This document shows positions 43,476-52,604 of a stretch of 64,000 nt of DNA, piece after piece; within the stretch, counting starts at the first letter, position 1; each line of letters starts with the position of its first letter. Both the position numbers and the translations under genes were made by a program. The notes under the pieces are model-generated. The model had not been told where the DNA came from and searched no databases. It worked only from the letters and a program-made list of their open reading frames with translations. This DNA comes from Paenibacillus phytohabitans (GTDB lineage: Bacteria; Bacillota; Bacilli; Paenibacillales; Paenibacillaceae), in the NCBI RefSeq assembly GCF_013141775.1, contig NZ_WHOB01000043.1, positions 1 through 64,000 of the forward strand. Direction: 5' to 3'.

Positions 43476-43680
43476 GAAATTCACCTCAATAGGTCTAATT
43501 TCACAAATTATACCATGGATAAATTGACTTCGGATATAATCTTTGTATTAAACTGTAAGTATGAGTAAAAAGGATGTTTATATTGAAACTGCTTTTTTAA
43601 TGATATTGGTTATACTTTTTGAACCATTAATTTTACAATGTTAGGAAAAATTGTTATCCAAAAATAAGGAGAGGATTCTA

Positions 43681-44799
43681 ATGAACATTATTAATGTCAA
43701 TGAACAAAGGGATTTTATGATTGAATTTCAGGGATTAGAAAATATGGATGTAAATTATACCTTTTATTATGATGAAACCAATAACGGTAGAAAGTTTCAT
43801 TTAGCGGATGGGAGGTTCAATATTTCAATTGATCAGAACTTTATTTTAGGAGGGATTGTATACGAAGGTCAAAGTAATGATATTGAACCAACTGAGTTAT
43901 TTCAACGTTTAGATTTACAGAAGACGATAAACGAAGTTAAATTTAAACATATTGCCTCGGGCGATTTTATTAATGTACTGAAATCAAAGAAAATAAATCT
44001 GATTCTAAAATGGATGGCCTCAAAAAAATTATATTTACATTACACCAATTTGAACCCTTTATACTTTGGAATCGTTGATATTATTGATTCTGCGATAGTG
44101 TCTTCAGAGACAACAAAAGCCTTCGATATGGGATATGCAAATCATGTTAAAAATGAACTTTACACAGCTCTGAATGATAATATTGAGAAGACTGAAGAAA
44201 TTTTCTTTCAGTATGGGTATCCTAGCATTGATGAAAATAAAATTGTGGAATTTTTGGATGATATTATTGAAATTATAGAACCATATAGATATATTCGAAA
44301 AAGTCACCTAGGAATTGAGACGGCAATTCAAATTCTTAAAGCTTCTAAAAGAAATAAAAGCATGGCTTTTATTCAAGATGAAACTAAACATGTTTTAATG
44401 CAAGACTATTCTCCATTCTACATACAACCTTTACGTATGTTTAAAAATTCAATGCATTATTTTGATAGAGAAGACCACATCGAAAAAATACTAAAGCAAT
44501 ACAAATTTGTAGATGAAAAAAAGCAGTTGGATCACTATAGATTTATTGATTCCAAAAGTAATGAATTTATACAATTATCTGATATTATGATGGGGCTACT
44601 TGGTAAATTGTATGCTTTTATCAGACGAAGTTCAGAAGAGGACATTAAATATATTATCAGTAACCTTGGAGAGCTAGAAAAAGAAAATTTGAATCTTTTA
44701 AATGAAATTACATGGAAATCGCATGAGAAGTGTAAAGGGTTTCTATTAAAGATAACAAGTGATGATGAAAGAATAAAAGAGCAAATTGTGCTGCCATAA
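43681..44799 (+). CDS. DUF3800-like protein
   Basis: 372 residues from ATG 43681 (AAGGAGAGG upstream), preferred over a longer frame at 43651. YTFYYDETNN near the start, FILGGIVYEG, and FIDSKSNEFIQLSDIMMGLLGKL near the end are the spaced acidic motifs of DUF3800, an RNase H-like fold with a presumed metal site (D and E of YYDETN, D of FIDS, D of LSDIM). Function unknown; such genes are common in accessory islands. Divergent from the TcmP operon. Confidence 0.72.
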   Translation: MNIINVNEQRDFMIEFQGLENMDVNYTFYYDETNNGRKFHLADGRFNISIDQNFILGGIVYEGQSNDIEPTELFQRLDLQKTINEVKFKHIASGDFINVLKSKKINLILKWMASKKLYLHYTNLNPLYFGIVDIIDSAIVSSETTKAFDMGYANHVKNELYTALNDNIEKTEEIFFQYGYPSIDENKIVEFLDDIIEIIEPYRYIRKSHLGIETAIQILKASKRNKSMAFIQDETKHVLMQDYSPFYIQPLRMFKNSMHYFDREDHIEKILKQYKFVDEKKQLDHYRFIDSKSNEFIQLSDIMMGLLGKLYAFIRRSSEEDIKYIISNLGELEKENLNLLNEITWKSHEKCKGFLLKITSDDERIKEQIVLP

Positions 44800-45228
44800 G
44801 AAAACGTATATGTGCCACTGGCGAATCGCAAGTAACATTGTATTGCCGTCTCGTTCCATAATAAATGAGAAATTTGTATTGCCAAGGTATTATTACTTTC
44901 CGGTGCAGGACAAACGTTTACCACAATTGCCCTTAAACTGTGGAACGGTTCATAAGGTGGTGTGAGAGGCCAGCAGTTCAGTTTATGGATGGCCTCCTAC
45001 TCAATCTGAATGGGAAATTAAAAAGCATTTGAGTCAGATGTTAGTGTTATATTTTTTACAAAAAATAATTTAATACTGAAAATGTGGAGGTAAACAATTA
45101 AAAGAATAAAATTTGTTATAAGTCTTTATAGGTTAAAGGAAGATAATGAATTATTGAACGTGTTCATAAACCATCTATTTTAGCATGAACATTCTTTACG
45201 ATGATGATTATGTTTTGAAAGGAACTTT
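44800..45228. other. Intergenic region upstream of the HEPN-NACHT genes
   Basis: No gene supported. The first 200 bp are GC-richer and contain a GAGGCC/GGCCTC hairpin (about 44968-44997), possibly a terminator or a degraded copy of the cassette repeat. The last 150 bp are AT-rich and probably contain the promoter of the HEPN gene. Confidence 0.35.
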
Positions 45229-46374
45229 ATGATAAATGAATTATTACTGACAGAATTAAAGAAAGAATTGGAGCGCCGTTATATTCCTGATTTCGGAAAT
45301 GATTTCATAGTGCTACATTTGGATGGAGAAAGGTTTGTATTTACTCATAAGAACTCTGGTATTACTCTGAAAATAAATTATTTAAGACAAGATAAGGCAA
45401 GAGTTGCTTTTTCGGCATCTCGCGAGATACTCAATTCATTTAATAAAAAAAGTATCGAGCATGAAAACAAGTTTATCGAAATTCATGAGGATTGTGGTTT
45501 TGTTTTAAAAAGAAATTGTTATGCAGAGTTTCTTTTGACTTACGATTCTCTATTTTATGAGCATCCAGATTATTATGATAATTTTGATATTGGCGAATGT
45601 GAAGTGGAGATTTCAGAGCCGAGTTCATTGTATAAGTTGTTATTTAACTCTTTTGGAAACGATAAGAGTTTTATTTCTTGGAATACTTTAAAAACAATGA
45701 AAATTACTAATTTCCCCCTTGATAAGCTGGAAAATTATTTGCAGCAAGTACTGTTTATAGTTTCCAAATATGATACCCCTGAATTTGAGAGGATTGGTGA
45801 TTATCCAAGTATTATTCCTTACCAATACCATGGAGAAGGTATGATGTGGAACGATCCTGGCGAACGTGAAGATTTTGATGGGATTTTTACGAAACCTTTA
45901 AAATATTTAGAGCCGATTGCATTTTTTAATAGGGCAAGAAAAGTAAATGATCCGATGTATTATTATCGTGCGATTGAATTTTTTTTCATAATAAATAAAA
46001 AATCAAATATTAAACAGAGTGTTGAAGCTTATAATGAATCACAGGATATGGATAAATTAATCAAAGAATTAACCAACTTATATAGTACAAAAGAGGTGGA
46101 ACTCCTTAAGAATTTACTCATTAATCTTAATGGGGTTGAAAAAGTTATTCAATACGCTAAGAATAACGGGCTTATTGATAATACTGATATATTCGCGTTC
46201 TCCACATCCTTATATATCTTTAGAAACAGTATTGTCCACGGAAAAGGTGATACTAAGTTCACCTTGAATATACCAACAATTGAAGTTTTACACCCGAAAG
46301 CCAAGGATTTGTATTGGACTGAGGTGTTAAAAAGTTTGGCTGATTTGGTTATTAAGCAGTTTTGTTTCGAATAA
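45229..46374 (+). CDS. HEPN-domain protein
   Basis: 381 residues; ATG follows GAAAGGAAC. The C-terminus has FSTSLYIFRNSIVHGKGDTKF, an R-x4-H HEPN motif (R332), preceded by long helices (VEAYNESQDMDKLIKELTNLYSTKEVELLKNLL). HEPN domains are often RNases in toxin and defence systems. The N-terminal 200 residues are not recognised. It sits 68 bp upstream of the NACHT NTPase gene on the same strand, so the two probably form one system. Confidence 0.7.
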   Translation: MINELLLTELKKELERRYIPDFGNDFIVLHLDGERFVFTHKNSGITLKINYLRQDKARVAFSASREILNSFNKKSIEHENKFIEIHEDCGFVLKRNCYAEFLLTYDSLFYEHPDYYDNFDIGECEVEISEPSSLYKLLFNSFGNDKSFISWNTLKTMKITNFPLDKLENYLQQVLFIVSKYDTPEFERIGDYPSIIPYQYHGEGMMWNDPGEREDFDGIFTKPLKYLEPIAFFNRARKVNDPMYYYRAIEFFFIINKKSNIKQSVEAYNESQDMDKLIKELTNLYSTKEVELLKNLLINLNGVEKVIQYAKNNGLIDNTDIFAFSTSLYIFRNSIVHGKGDTKFTLNIPTIEVLHPKAKDLYWTEVLKSLADLVIKQFCFE

Positions 46375-46442
46375 TTGATAATTGTTTGAAAGGGCTCTCA
46401 AATACTCAAATGTTTAAAGTGAAAAAATGAGGAAGTGATCTT

Positions 46443-49400
46443 ATGTTTGAAGTGAAATGGGACAGATTTAATTTGAAAAATGCAGATAAAGAGGATGCTT
46501 TTGAAAGAATGAGTAGACATCTATTCATGCGAAAATTTAAAATTAATGGATATGATTTTTCTGCAAATTACAATCAAGCTGGTTTAGAAACGGAGCCTAT
46601 TCAATTTGGGGAGAAACACTATGGTTTTCAATGTAAGTATTCTTCCAGTCACAACTCAGCATCTTTTTATAAGCAAGTATATGATTCTTTAATGAGTGCC
46701 TTCAATATTTATGAGGGAAGATTAGATGAAATATACATTTACACTAATTTAGATATTAAACCAGAATGTACGCAAGAAGAATTGTCCGATAAGAATATAA
46801 AAACTTATAAAGTCAAGCTTCAAAGAGAAGCTATTAAAAATAAAATAACTTTAAGATGGATAAAGAAAGAAAATTTTTCACACATACTTAATGAAATTGA
46901 TAATCTTGATATATATCGTTTATATTTTTCTGAGCAAAATGAAATCGCCTTTATTGATTCAAGTATATCGATTGAAGAGAAGACCTTTTTGAAATCAAAT
47001 GCATTTTTAGAATTATCAATTAATGGGATTGAACAAGAAAAAATAAAAAACGAGATTCTTAGTAATAAATTAAGTATTCTTTTAGGCCATGCAGGAACTG
47101 GTAAAACAGAAATTCTAAAGAAAATGTACATATACACTGCAGATAAATTTATGGAGAAACATTTGAATTCAAATAGTAATATAAAAGAGCCTCTACCTAT
47201 TTTTGTAAAGTTACGAGAGTGTATACTAGGCGATTTGGAGTCTCTAATTAGGAACAGATTGAAAGATTTCTCTATTACTTATGGGGATACTGAGCAAGAA
47301 TATTTATATTTCTTCGATGGACTAGATGAAGTTAATATATCTGATGTGGATAAGGTTTTATCGACAATAAAGATTTTAAATAAACAGGTAAATACACGTT
47401 CAATAATATTTTCCTCAAGGCTAAACTCACCTAACTTAACATTTTTGTATCGAGAAATGAATCTAAGAATTTATCAAATTGATGCATTAAAGCGAAATAT
47501 TATAGATGAGTATTTTACTTCGAAAGCGGAAGAATCAAAACTGGGAAAATATGAGATGATTAAGGATGATATAAAGAATTTATTAATAGATATAGAAGAT
47601 ATCTTTTCTGTAAGTTTGCTTTGGAAATCAATTGAAAGCATCGATAATTCAACTACAAAAATCGAACTGATTTCCTTGACTTCTAGTCAATTGATTAAGA
47701 ATTATAGGAAAATGGCGAACTTAAATTTACCTGAAGGCAAATTAGCGAGTATTGAAGAAATACTTCAAGACGTTTCGCTATTTTTACAAATAAACAACAG
47801 CCTTAATATTGGAATTGAAAATCTACAGAATATCATTAATTCCAAGTATACCAAATTAACATACATAGAAACTGATTTAGTCATTGCATCTCTATCGGAG
47901 ATGTTTTTTGATACGTCACACGGGGGAAATCATCTAAATAGATATTCTTATAAGCATAGACGTTATCATGAGTACTTCTTATATAAAAAAATCAAGCAAG
48001 TATTTTACTCGGATCCGTTTATACTTAGAGAATTGGGGCTCTTACCGGATAAAGATTTCGTTCTAAACATTTTTTTACATCAAGAACTGAAAGAAAGTAT
48101 GAACAATAGAGACATCATTAAAACTTTGTCCTTACGGTTTTTTGAAGCGTATCTAGGAAAAGATTACTGGAATGGCTATACCAATGCTTTAATCGGTCAA
48201 CGAGTGGATTATGGGGTTGGTAGTGAAACCTATCTGCAGTCTGAAAAATTATTAGATTTTCTATCTACAAAAAATGAAAAAGAATTAGGTTCTTTATTAA
48301 ATAATCAAGGGATTTCAATCAAGGGATTTCTTACACTAGATAATTATTGGGAGTTTGTGAAAAAATATTATATGCATCAAAGAGAAGATATTCGCCCTAG
48401 GTTACATCAAGAGTATAATTTGAATGCTGATTTTGAAAATAAGGCAGTAAGTAAAAATCCTTGTGCTTATTGGTACTGTAAATGTGTTATGGACAAAGTT
48501 TTATATGGGGATATATATAATAAGGTTATTTCGCCAATGAACTTAGATGGGCTTGATTCTGAGTTAGACTACATGTATTCATATAAGCGTAATAATGTGT
48601 CTTTAGTTGTAGGTTATTTCGAGATAGGTCTTGAATTATATGTAGATAAACTGGTGGAAATTATCCCAACACTGGGGACAGATCATCTAGAAGCACTATG
48701 TTTTACATTACTAAAAACAGAAAGCATTTATTATTTATTTGATGAAAATGAGTTGTATCAAAAACTAAGATATACCTTAAACAAGGCTATACAATTCTTT
48801 AAAAAGAAGCCTTATAAACTTAATACACAAGTAATATTTAATTTATTGACAAGAAGTATTGTGGAAAATGGGATTTTGATAGACCGATTTAACAAGGTAA
48901 ACATAAATCATTACGGAACTTGGGATCAGAATATTGAGGCTAATAGTTACATTACCTTATTGTTGAATAAAGAAAAAGAATTATATTCCAGAGAATACAC
49001 ATTAGGTGTTGAGATTAGAAAGATTATTTATAATTATGAAACTACTAAATCCGAAGTACTAGAATTAATTATGGAAAGTATTAAAAAATATAATCTAATA
49101 TATGACAATTGGTTTTCTTATAAAAATTCAAAATTAATTGGGGAGTTGATTGCTAGATTTGAATTCGAAGAAGGTCAAAGAAAAAAATTTATTAGAAATT
49201 TAATGAATTATGATAGCGTAATTTCTATAACAACAGTTTTGTATACTGTTTATTTAAAAAATAAGAATTTATTTAAAAGTATAACGAACAGCAAAATGTT
49301 AAGTGCTATTAGTAATGCAGAATCCAAAAAATTATCATATTATGATTATAATACTGAAAATTCTTACCTCTTTGCAACAATGATGTCTTGTTTCAATGTG

Positions 49401-50549
49401 GCTACAAGCGACAAACTTCTATTAACAGCACTCAATAACAGCATTTATAGACCAGCTTTTAGAAAAGATGATTTGGTATCTTATATATTACCAAGATGTG
49501 TTTTTTTGGCTTATCAAAACAATTGGTTTGATGAAAGTGATCTTGAAATATTCTTAAATGATATTTATGCAATGTTGAATATTATGAGTTCTACAACCGA
49601 TCAAGGTGGAAGTTTAGATTACTTTAAATACGTTTTAAAACTATGTGTTCCTGATTCGCCAATACTTGATGATATTTATAATGTATCAGAGGTAGATGTA
49701 TTCAGTAATAAAGTAACTGATCCCAATGCAAGGGTTTTACATGTTATGCCAAAAGGTGATTTTAAACAGTACTATAATTGTGAAGTTAAAGGTATTGATT
49801 ACACGAAAATAGATACATGGAGAATACTTATAAATGCTGAGAAAGAAATGAATAGCGAACTGCCAGAGCTATTTCAGGCATTAAAGGAATCCCATTTCCC
49901 TGAGCCACATTACGGTAATCCAAATAAATATTATCACATTATTACATCCATAATATTGGATGATGTAAAGACTAAAGAACAGGCAACTAATTTTGTTTTA
50001 GAACAAGGTGGAAGAAACGGTTTAATGAACATGATTTCAACATTTTCAGTTATAGGAAATGATGAACTAGCGAGAAACTATATTGATCAGTTGTTTGCAT
50101 TAACCAAAGCATTAGTATATCCAAATAAAAATTATTATTTTGACAATCAATATCAGGAAAATAAAATTAAAAAAGCAATTAATTTAGTTTACAAAAGTAC
50201 TCAAAATGAATGGGTACGTAATGAGGATAAACAAGAGTTGATTTATCTAAAGAACCAAGATCTAAAAATTGTTTGGTTTGATACTGATAGAGACTACCCA
50301 TTTGTTGATACTTGGGCAACCAGTCATCCAGATTCCAAGGCATATAGAGTTGATTACAACATTTTGCTTAATGGAATACTAATAGAAAGTTTTTCATTAG
50401 TTCATGTTGATGGTTATCGAGCTTTAATACCAATACCGAAAACTGGAACAAATATAATCCCCCGAAACAAGTATCGGATAAGCCTATTATTTAACGATGA
50501 AAAAAACTTGCATGGATATATTAAAAGATGTGGTTTAATTGTTGAATGA
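46443..50549 (+). CDS. PD-(D/E)XK nuclease-NACHT/STAND NTPase (Avs- or NLR-like)
   Basis: 1368 residues. The N-terminus is a PD-(D/E)XK-type nuclease domain: AGLETEPIQFG (E49/E51) and GFQCKY with Q63 and K65. The STAND NTPase core follows, with Walker A GHAGTGKT (215-222), Walker B YFFDGLDEV (290-297), the sensor strand SIIFSSRLNSP, and a helical region ending in YKHRRYHEYFLYKKI, a common NACHT C-terminal motif. About 800 residues of alpha-helical C-terminus would be the sensor. This matches bacterial NLR-like antiviral proteins (Avs, bNACHT). It is the last cargo gene before the transposon end. Confidence 0.8.
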   Translation: MFEVKWDRFNLKNADKEDAFERMSRHLFMRKFKINGYDFSANYNQAGLETEPIQFGEKHYGFQCKYSSSHNSASFYKQVYDSLMSAFNIYEGRLDEIYIYTNLDIKPECTQEELSDKNIKTYKVKLQREAIKNKITLRWIKKENFSHILNEIDNLDIYRLYFSEQNEIAFIDSSISIEEKTFLKSNAFLELSINGIEQEKIKNEILSNKLSILLGHAGTGKTEILKKMYIYTADKFMEKHLNSNSNIKEPLPIFVKLRECILGDLESLIRNRLKDFSITYGDTEQEYLYFFDGLDEVNISDVDKVLSTIKILNKQVNTRSIIFSSRLNSPNLTFLYREMNLRIYQIDALKRNIIDEYFTSKAEESKLGKYEMIKDDIKNLLIDIEDIFSVSLLWKSIESIDNSTTKIELISLTSSQLIKNYRKMANLNLPEGKLASIEEILQDVSLFLQINNSLNIGIENLQNIINSKYTKLTYIETDLVIASLSEMFFDTSHGGNHLNRYSYKHRRYHEYFLYKKIKQVFYSDPFILRELGLLPDKDFVLNIFLHQELKESMNNRDIIKTLSLRFFEAYLGKDYWNGYTNALIGQRVDYGVGSETYLQSEKLLDFLSTKNEKELGSLLNNQGISIKGFLTLDNYWEFVKKYYMHQREDIRPRLHQEYNLNADFENKAVSKNPCAYWYCKCVMDKVLYGDIYNKVISPMNLDGLDSELDYMYSYKRNNVSLVVGYFEIGLELYVDKLVEIIPTLGTDHLEALCFTLLKTESIYYLFDENELYQKLRYTLNKAIQFFKKKPYKLNTQVIFNLLTRSIVENGILIDRFNKVNINHYGTWDQNIEANSYITLLLNKEKELYSREYTLGVEIRKIIYNYETTKSEVLELIMESIKKYNLIYDNWFSYKNSKLIGELIARFEFEEGQRKKFIRNLMNYDSVISITTVLYTVYLKNKNLFKSITNSKMLSAISNAESKKLSYYDYNTENSYLFATMMSCFNVATSDKLLLTALNNSIYRPAFRKDDLVSYILPRCVFLAYQNNWFDESDLEIFLNDIYAMLNIMSSTTDQGGSLDYFKYVLKLCVPDSPILDDIYNVSEVDVFSNKVTDPNARVLHVMPKGDFKQYYNCEVKGIDYTKIDTWRILINAEKEMNSELPELFQALKESHFPEPHYGNPNKYYHIITSIILDDVKTKEQATNFVLEQGGRNGLMNMISTFSVIGNDELARNYIDQLFALTKALVYPNKNYYFDNQYQENKIKKAINLVYKSTQNEWVRNEDKQELIYLKNQDLKIVWFDTDRDYPFVDTWATSHPDSKAYRVDYNILLNGILIESFSLVHVDGYRALIPIPKTGTNIIPRNKYRISLLFNDEKNLHGYIKRCGLIVE

Positions 50550-50683
50550 TTTTTTTGAACTAGATTCCTAATCGTTCAATTCAAAAATGATGATTAAATA
50601 TAAGGCTCAAATCGACCTATGTTGTTTGTATTTAGAATGATGCATAATATTCAATAATGATGTATAAACCATAAAAGTGCTTT

Positions 50684-50815
50684 TTCTCGTTTAAAATGAA
50701 ACATTAAAGGTTTTCTGACTGGTCAGACTAATTTTTCTCATTTAAAATGAAACAGCATTCCTTATTATATAAGGGTTTTCTAACAAAAAATTCTCATTTA
50801 AAATGAAACATCACA
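50684..50815 (-). repeat. Transposon left end with three TnsB-site-like repeats
   Basis: TTCTCATTTAAAATGAAAC at 50791-50809 and again at 50735-50753, and TTCTCGTTTAAAATGAAAC at 50684-50702, ending CATCACA at 50815. It is the inverted form of the right-end site and spaced 51 and 56 bp, like the spread-out L end of Tn7. The stretch from 50550 to 50683 is AT-rich without a gene. Confidence 0.9.
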
Positions 50816-50820
50816 ACTCA
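50816..50820. repeat. Target-site duplication, copy 2 (ACTCA)
   Basis: Identical to 9644-9648. With the element removed, the host sequence reads ACTCATTAAAATGAGT. Confidence 0.88.
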
Positions 50821-50884
50821 TTAAAATGAGTACTTTCGCAACGGATTCTGCCAAGTGCTTTAAATAGGAGAAATATTTAATGAT

Positions 50885-50919
50885 TCCCGGTGAGGTAATT
50901 CCCTCACCCGGGATTTTTT
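50885..50919 (+). terminator. Host terminator, probably the original one for nrdJ
   Basis: TCCCGGTGAGG (50885-50895) pairs with CCTCACCCGGGA (50902-50913; one bulged C), followed by TTTTTT. Without the transposon it would lie about 100 bp after the nrdJ stop. Confidence 0.8.
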
Positions 50920-51036
50920 GCGTGGAGCAGCTCTCTGGAAATACTAATAGTGGTTGTGGGTAGCTTTAGTTTCACATCAAAAAGCACCACTTCTTTTGGA
51001 AACGATGCTTGCACCTACTAGATTTTATTTATTGAA

Positions 51037-51460
51037 TCAATTACTAATTTTAGTGATTTTTTTGGCAGTTACTTGTGCCGGATAAGAATCATCGCTCGCG
51101 GTATAGGTTATTTCAATTTCATCACCCTGTTTGAATCTAGAGGGTGAAACTTTATTTACCCAAATGACCTTAGTGTACTCATTGGAATTGAGAAGTTCTT
51201 TGTAACTCTTCTTCGAATCCTCTTCTTTTAAGCCGGAGACAACCAGGATTCTTTTATTTTCTGCATCTTAGGAATCTTGTTAAGGATAGTATTTTTAAAG
51301 ATAGTATTTTTATGAACCATTGATTTCTCTTTTAATTTATGACATTTGATGAGGGATATATATTGGATTTCTGTTAACATCAGAATGTTCAGAAGCAAAT
51401 GCTGCAAATAAATGAAGAATTAGAAATAGCGCAATGATTCTAGTAACTGATCGTTGAAGA
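51037..51460 (-). pseudogene. DUF3221-type lipoprotein/exported protein, disrupted
   Basis: On the minus strand the last 70 codons encode NKRILVVSGLKEED, YTKVIWVNKVS, FKQGDEIEITYTASD and DSYPAQVTAKKI, the DUF3221 pattern, ending with TGA at 51037. Just upstream is an in-frame TAA and no start. Further up, in another frame, is a signal-peptide-like piece (IIALFLILHLFAAFAS). The middle is replaced by a short direct repeat AAAATACTATC. I read this as an inactivated gene. Confidence 0.6.
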
Positions 51461-51482
51461 CTCCTAACCTTTGGTATATAAT
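51454..51482 (+). promoter_or_regulatory. Probable promoter of loaP
   Basis: TTGAAG (51454-51459) and TATAAT (51477-51482) with 17-bp spacing, giving a leader of about 107 nt before the loaP ATG. Confidence 0.6.
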
Positions 51483-51595
51483 GAGTAAAATAGCAATTAT
51501 ATAATTTCTTTTCTAATATGTTGATTATAACAAGTTCGGGCATTCATTCACCGGAAGGTCCGCCTGTCTTTAATCTTTTACTATTGGGGGATATT

Positions 51596-52180
51596 ATGAG
51601 CTGGTACGTATTATTCGTTCGAAATGGCTGCGAAGACCGTGTGAAGTCATCTCTGCAGCGGCTATTTACCGGAGAGTTGCTCCGCTGCGTCGTTCCCAAG
51701 AAGCAAATTTCGGAAAGAAGAGCCGGTCAATATGATTTAATTGAAAGACTGTTATTTCCGGGCTATGTGTTCATCCAGACTCAAATGAATTACTCTACCT
51801 ATTATATCCTTCAGAAGAACCCCCATGTCTACCGGTTATTAAACTACTGCAGCCGCAAGGATCTTATCTATAAGCACCAAGCTATGAATAATTTGGAGAA
51901 CTCTGAGGAGCAGTATTTTAGGCAAATACCGGAAGAGGAGATTAGTCCTATATTGGGGCTGCTCGATCATGACGATGTGGCGGAGAATTCTAGAGTGTAT
52001 TTTGAGAACTCCCGTATGAACGTCGTGTCGGGCCCCTTAACTGGAAAAGAGGAGCTCGTCACCAAAGTTGACAAACGCAAAAGGCGCGCGAAGGTGAGTC
52101 TTCAGTTGTTGGGCGGCGGGAGAACGATCGATTTAGGAATTATCCTTTTGGAGCCGGAAACGAATCTTGTACAGGAATAA
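51596..52180 (+). CDS. loaP: LoaP-type NusG paralog, transcription antitermination protein
   Basis: 194 residues from ATG 51596 (GGGGGAT upstream); a longer frame from 51518 is unlikely. The NGN domain begins MSWYVLFVRNGCEDRV and contains CVVPKKQISERRAG and ERLLFPGYVFIQT. After a linker the KOW domain reads RVYFENSRMNVVSGPLTGKEELVTKVDKRKRRAKVSLQLLGG. It is the size and style of LoaP, a specialised NusG paralog that promotes read-through of terminators in long biosynthetic operons such as the difficidin and macrolactin PKS operons. It lies directly upstream of a PKS operon with a terminator in the leader, supporting that role. Confidence 0.85.
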   Translation: MSWYVLFVRNGCEDRVKSSLQRLFTGELLRCVVPKKQISERRAGQYDLIERLLFPGYVFIQTQMNYSTYYILQKNPHVYRLLNYCSRKDLIYKHQAMNNLENSEEQYFRQIPEEEISPILGLLDHDDVAENSRVYFENSRMNVVSGPLTGKEELVTKVDKRKRRAKVSLQLLGGGRTIDLGIILLEPETNLVQE

Positions 52181-52604
52181 CTTTAGCTCATGAAACCGGA
52201 AGCTGTATAACCGATGTTTCGGCACGTTATATGGCAACCGATGGATATAGGATAGAAATGGTAGTGCCTTCCGGAAGGAAGCATGAAAGGGCGAAGCTGT
52301 CGACATTATGAATTCCAAATTTCAATACATATATATAAAGACTAGACACACCTGTGTCCGGTCTTTTTATTTTGTCCGGGAAAGGGGAATGCGGCAGTAT
52401 CGTTCCGGCAATGAACCCTAAGGGGGCCCTGGCAAAGGAAAGGAGGCGAGCAGCTCTGTCACCATAAGTATGATATGGAAGCGTAAGGCGTTACGGATGG
52501 GGCTCGTCATATGCGCTGCTGCCCGATCGGGCTCTAGCGGAATGAATACGGCTATATGTCTTAGCAGATAGGAAGAAACTTAAAGCAGAGAGGGCGAGAA
52601 TAGA
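52181..52604 (+). promoter_or_regulatory. Leader region of the polyketide operon, LoaP target candidate
   Basis: 424 bp without a gene between loaP and the first biosynthetic gene. It contains an intrinsic terminator (52337-52368) and GC-rich palindromes: CCTTCCGGAAGG (about 52268-52279), CGTAA/TTACG near 52485-52497, and GCCCGATCGGGC near 52521-52532. Such leaders carry the RNA hairpin that recruits LoaP; I cannot say which hairpin does so. Confidence 0.55.
52337..52368 (+). terminator. Intrinsic terminator in the polyketide leader
   Basis: AAAGAC (52337-52342) pairs with GTCTTT (52361-52366) and GACAC (52345-52349) with GTGTC (52354-52358), followed by a T-run to 52368. A terminator placed 236 bp before the first biosynthetic gene is the expected substrate for LoaP antitermination. 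Confidence 0.85.

Larger units (their letters stand above)
9649..50815 (+). mobile_element. Tn7-like transposon inserted downstream of nrdJ
   Basis: A 41,167-bp element bounded by TGTGATG...CATCACA inverted termini (about 27 bp identical), flanked by ACTCA duplications. Each end carries three copies of a 19-bp site: closely packed at the tnsA end, spread over 130 bp at the other, exactly the R/L asymmetry of Tn7. It encodes TnsA, TnsB, TnsC and two TniQ proteins; TnsE and Cas proteins are absent. The tnsA end faces the 3' end of the attachment gene, as with Tn7 at glmS. Most of the element is AT-rich compared with the host flanks, except the 22.5-32.8 kb giant-gene operon. Cargo is largely defence-type genes. 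Confidence 0.92.

Noticed and set aside
9649..50815. CRISPR-associated Tn7-like transposon (CAST)
   Set aside because: TniQ is present, but there is no Cas gene and no CRISPR array; the short repeats at the ends are transposase sites.
50879..50962. Short open frame with an AGGAG site over the host terminator
   Set aside because: Its codons are the terminator hairpin itself; most likely chance.
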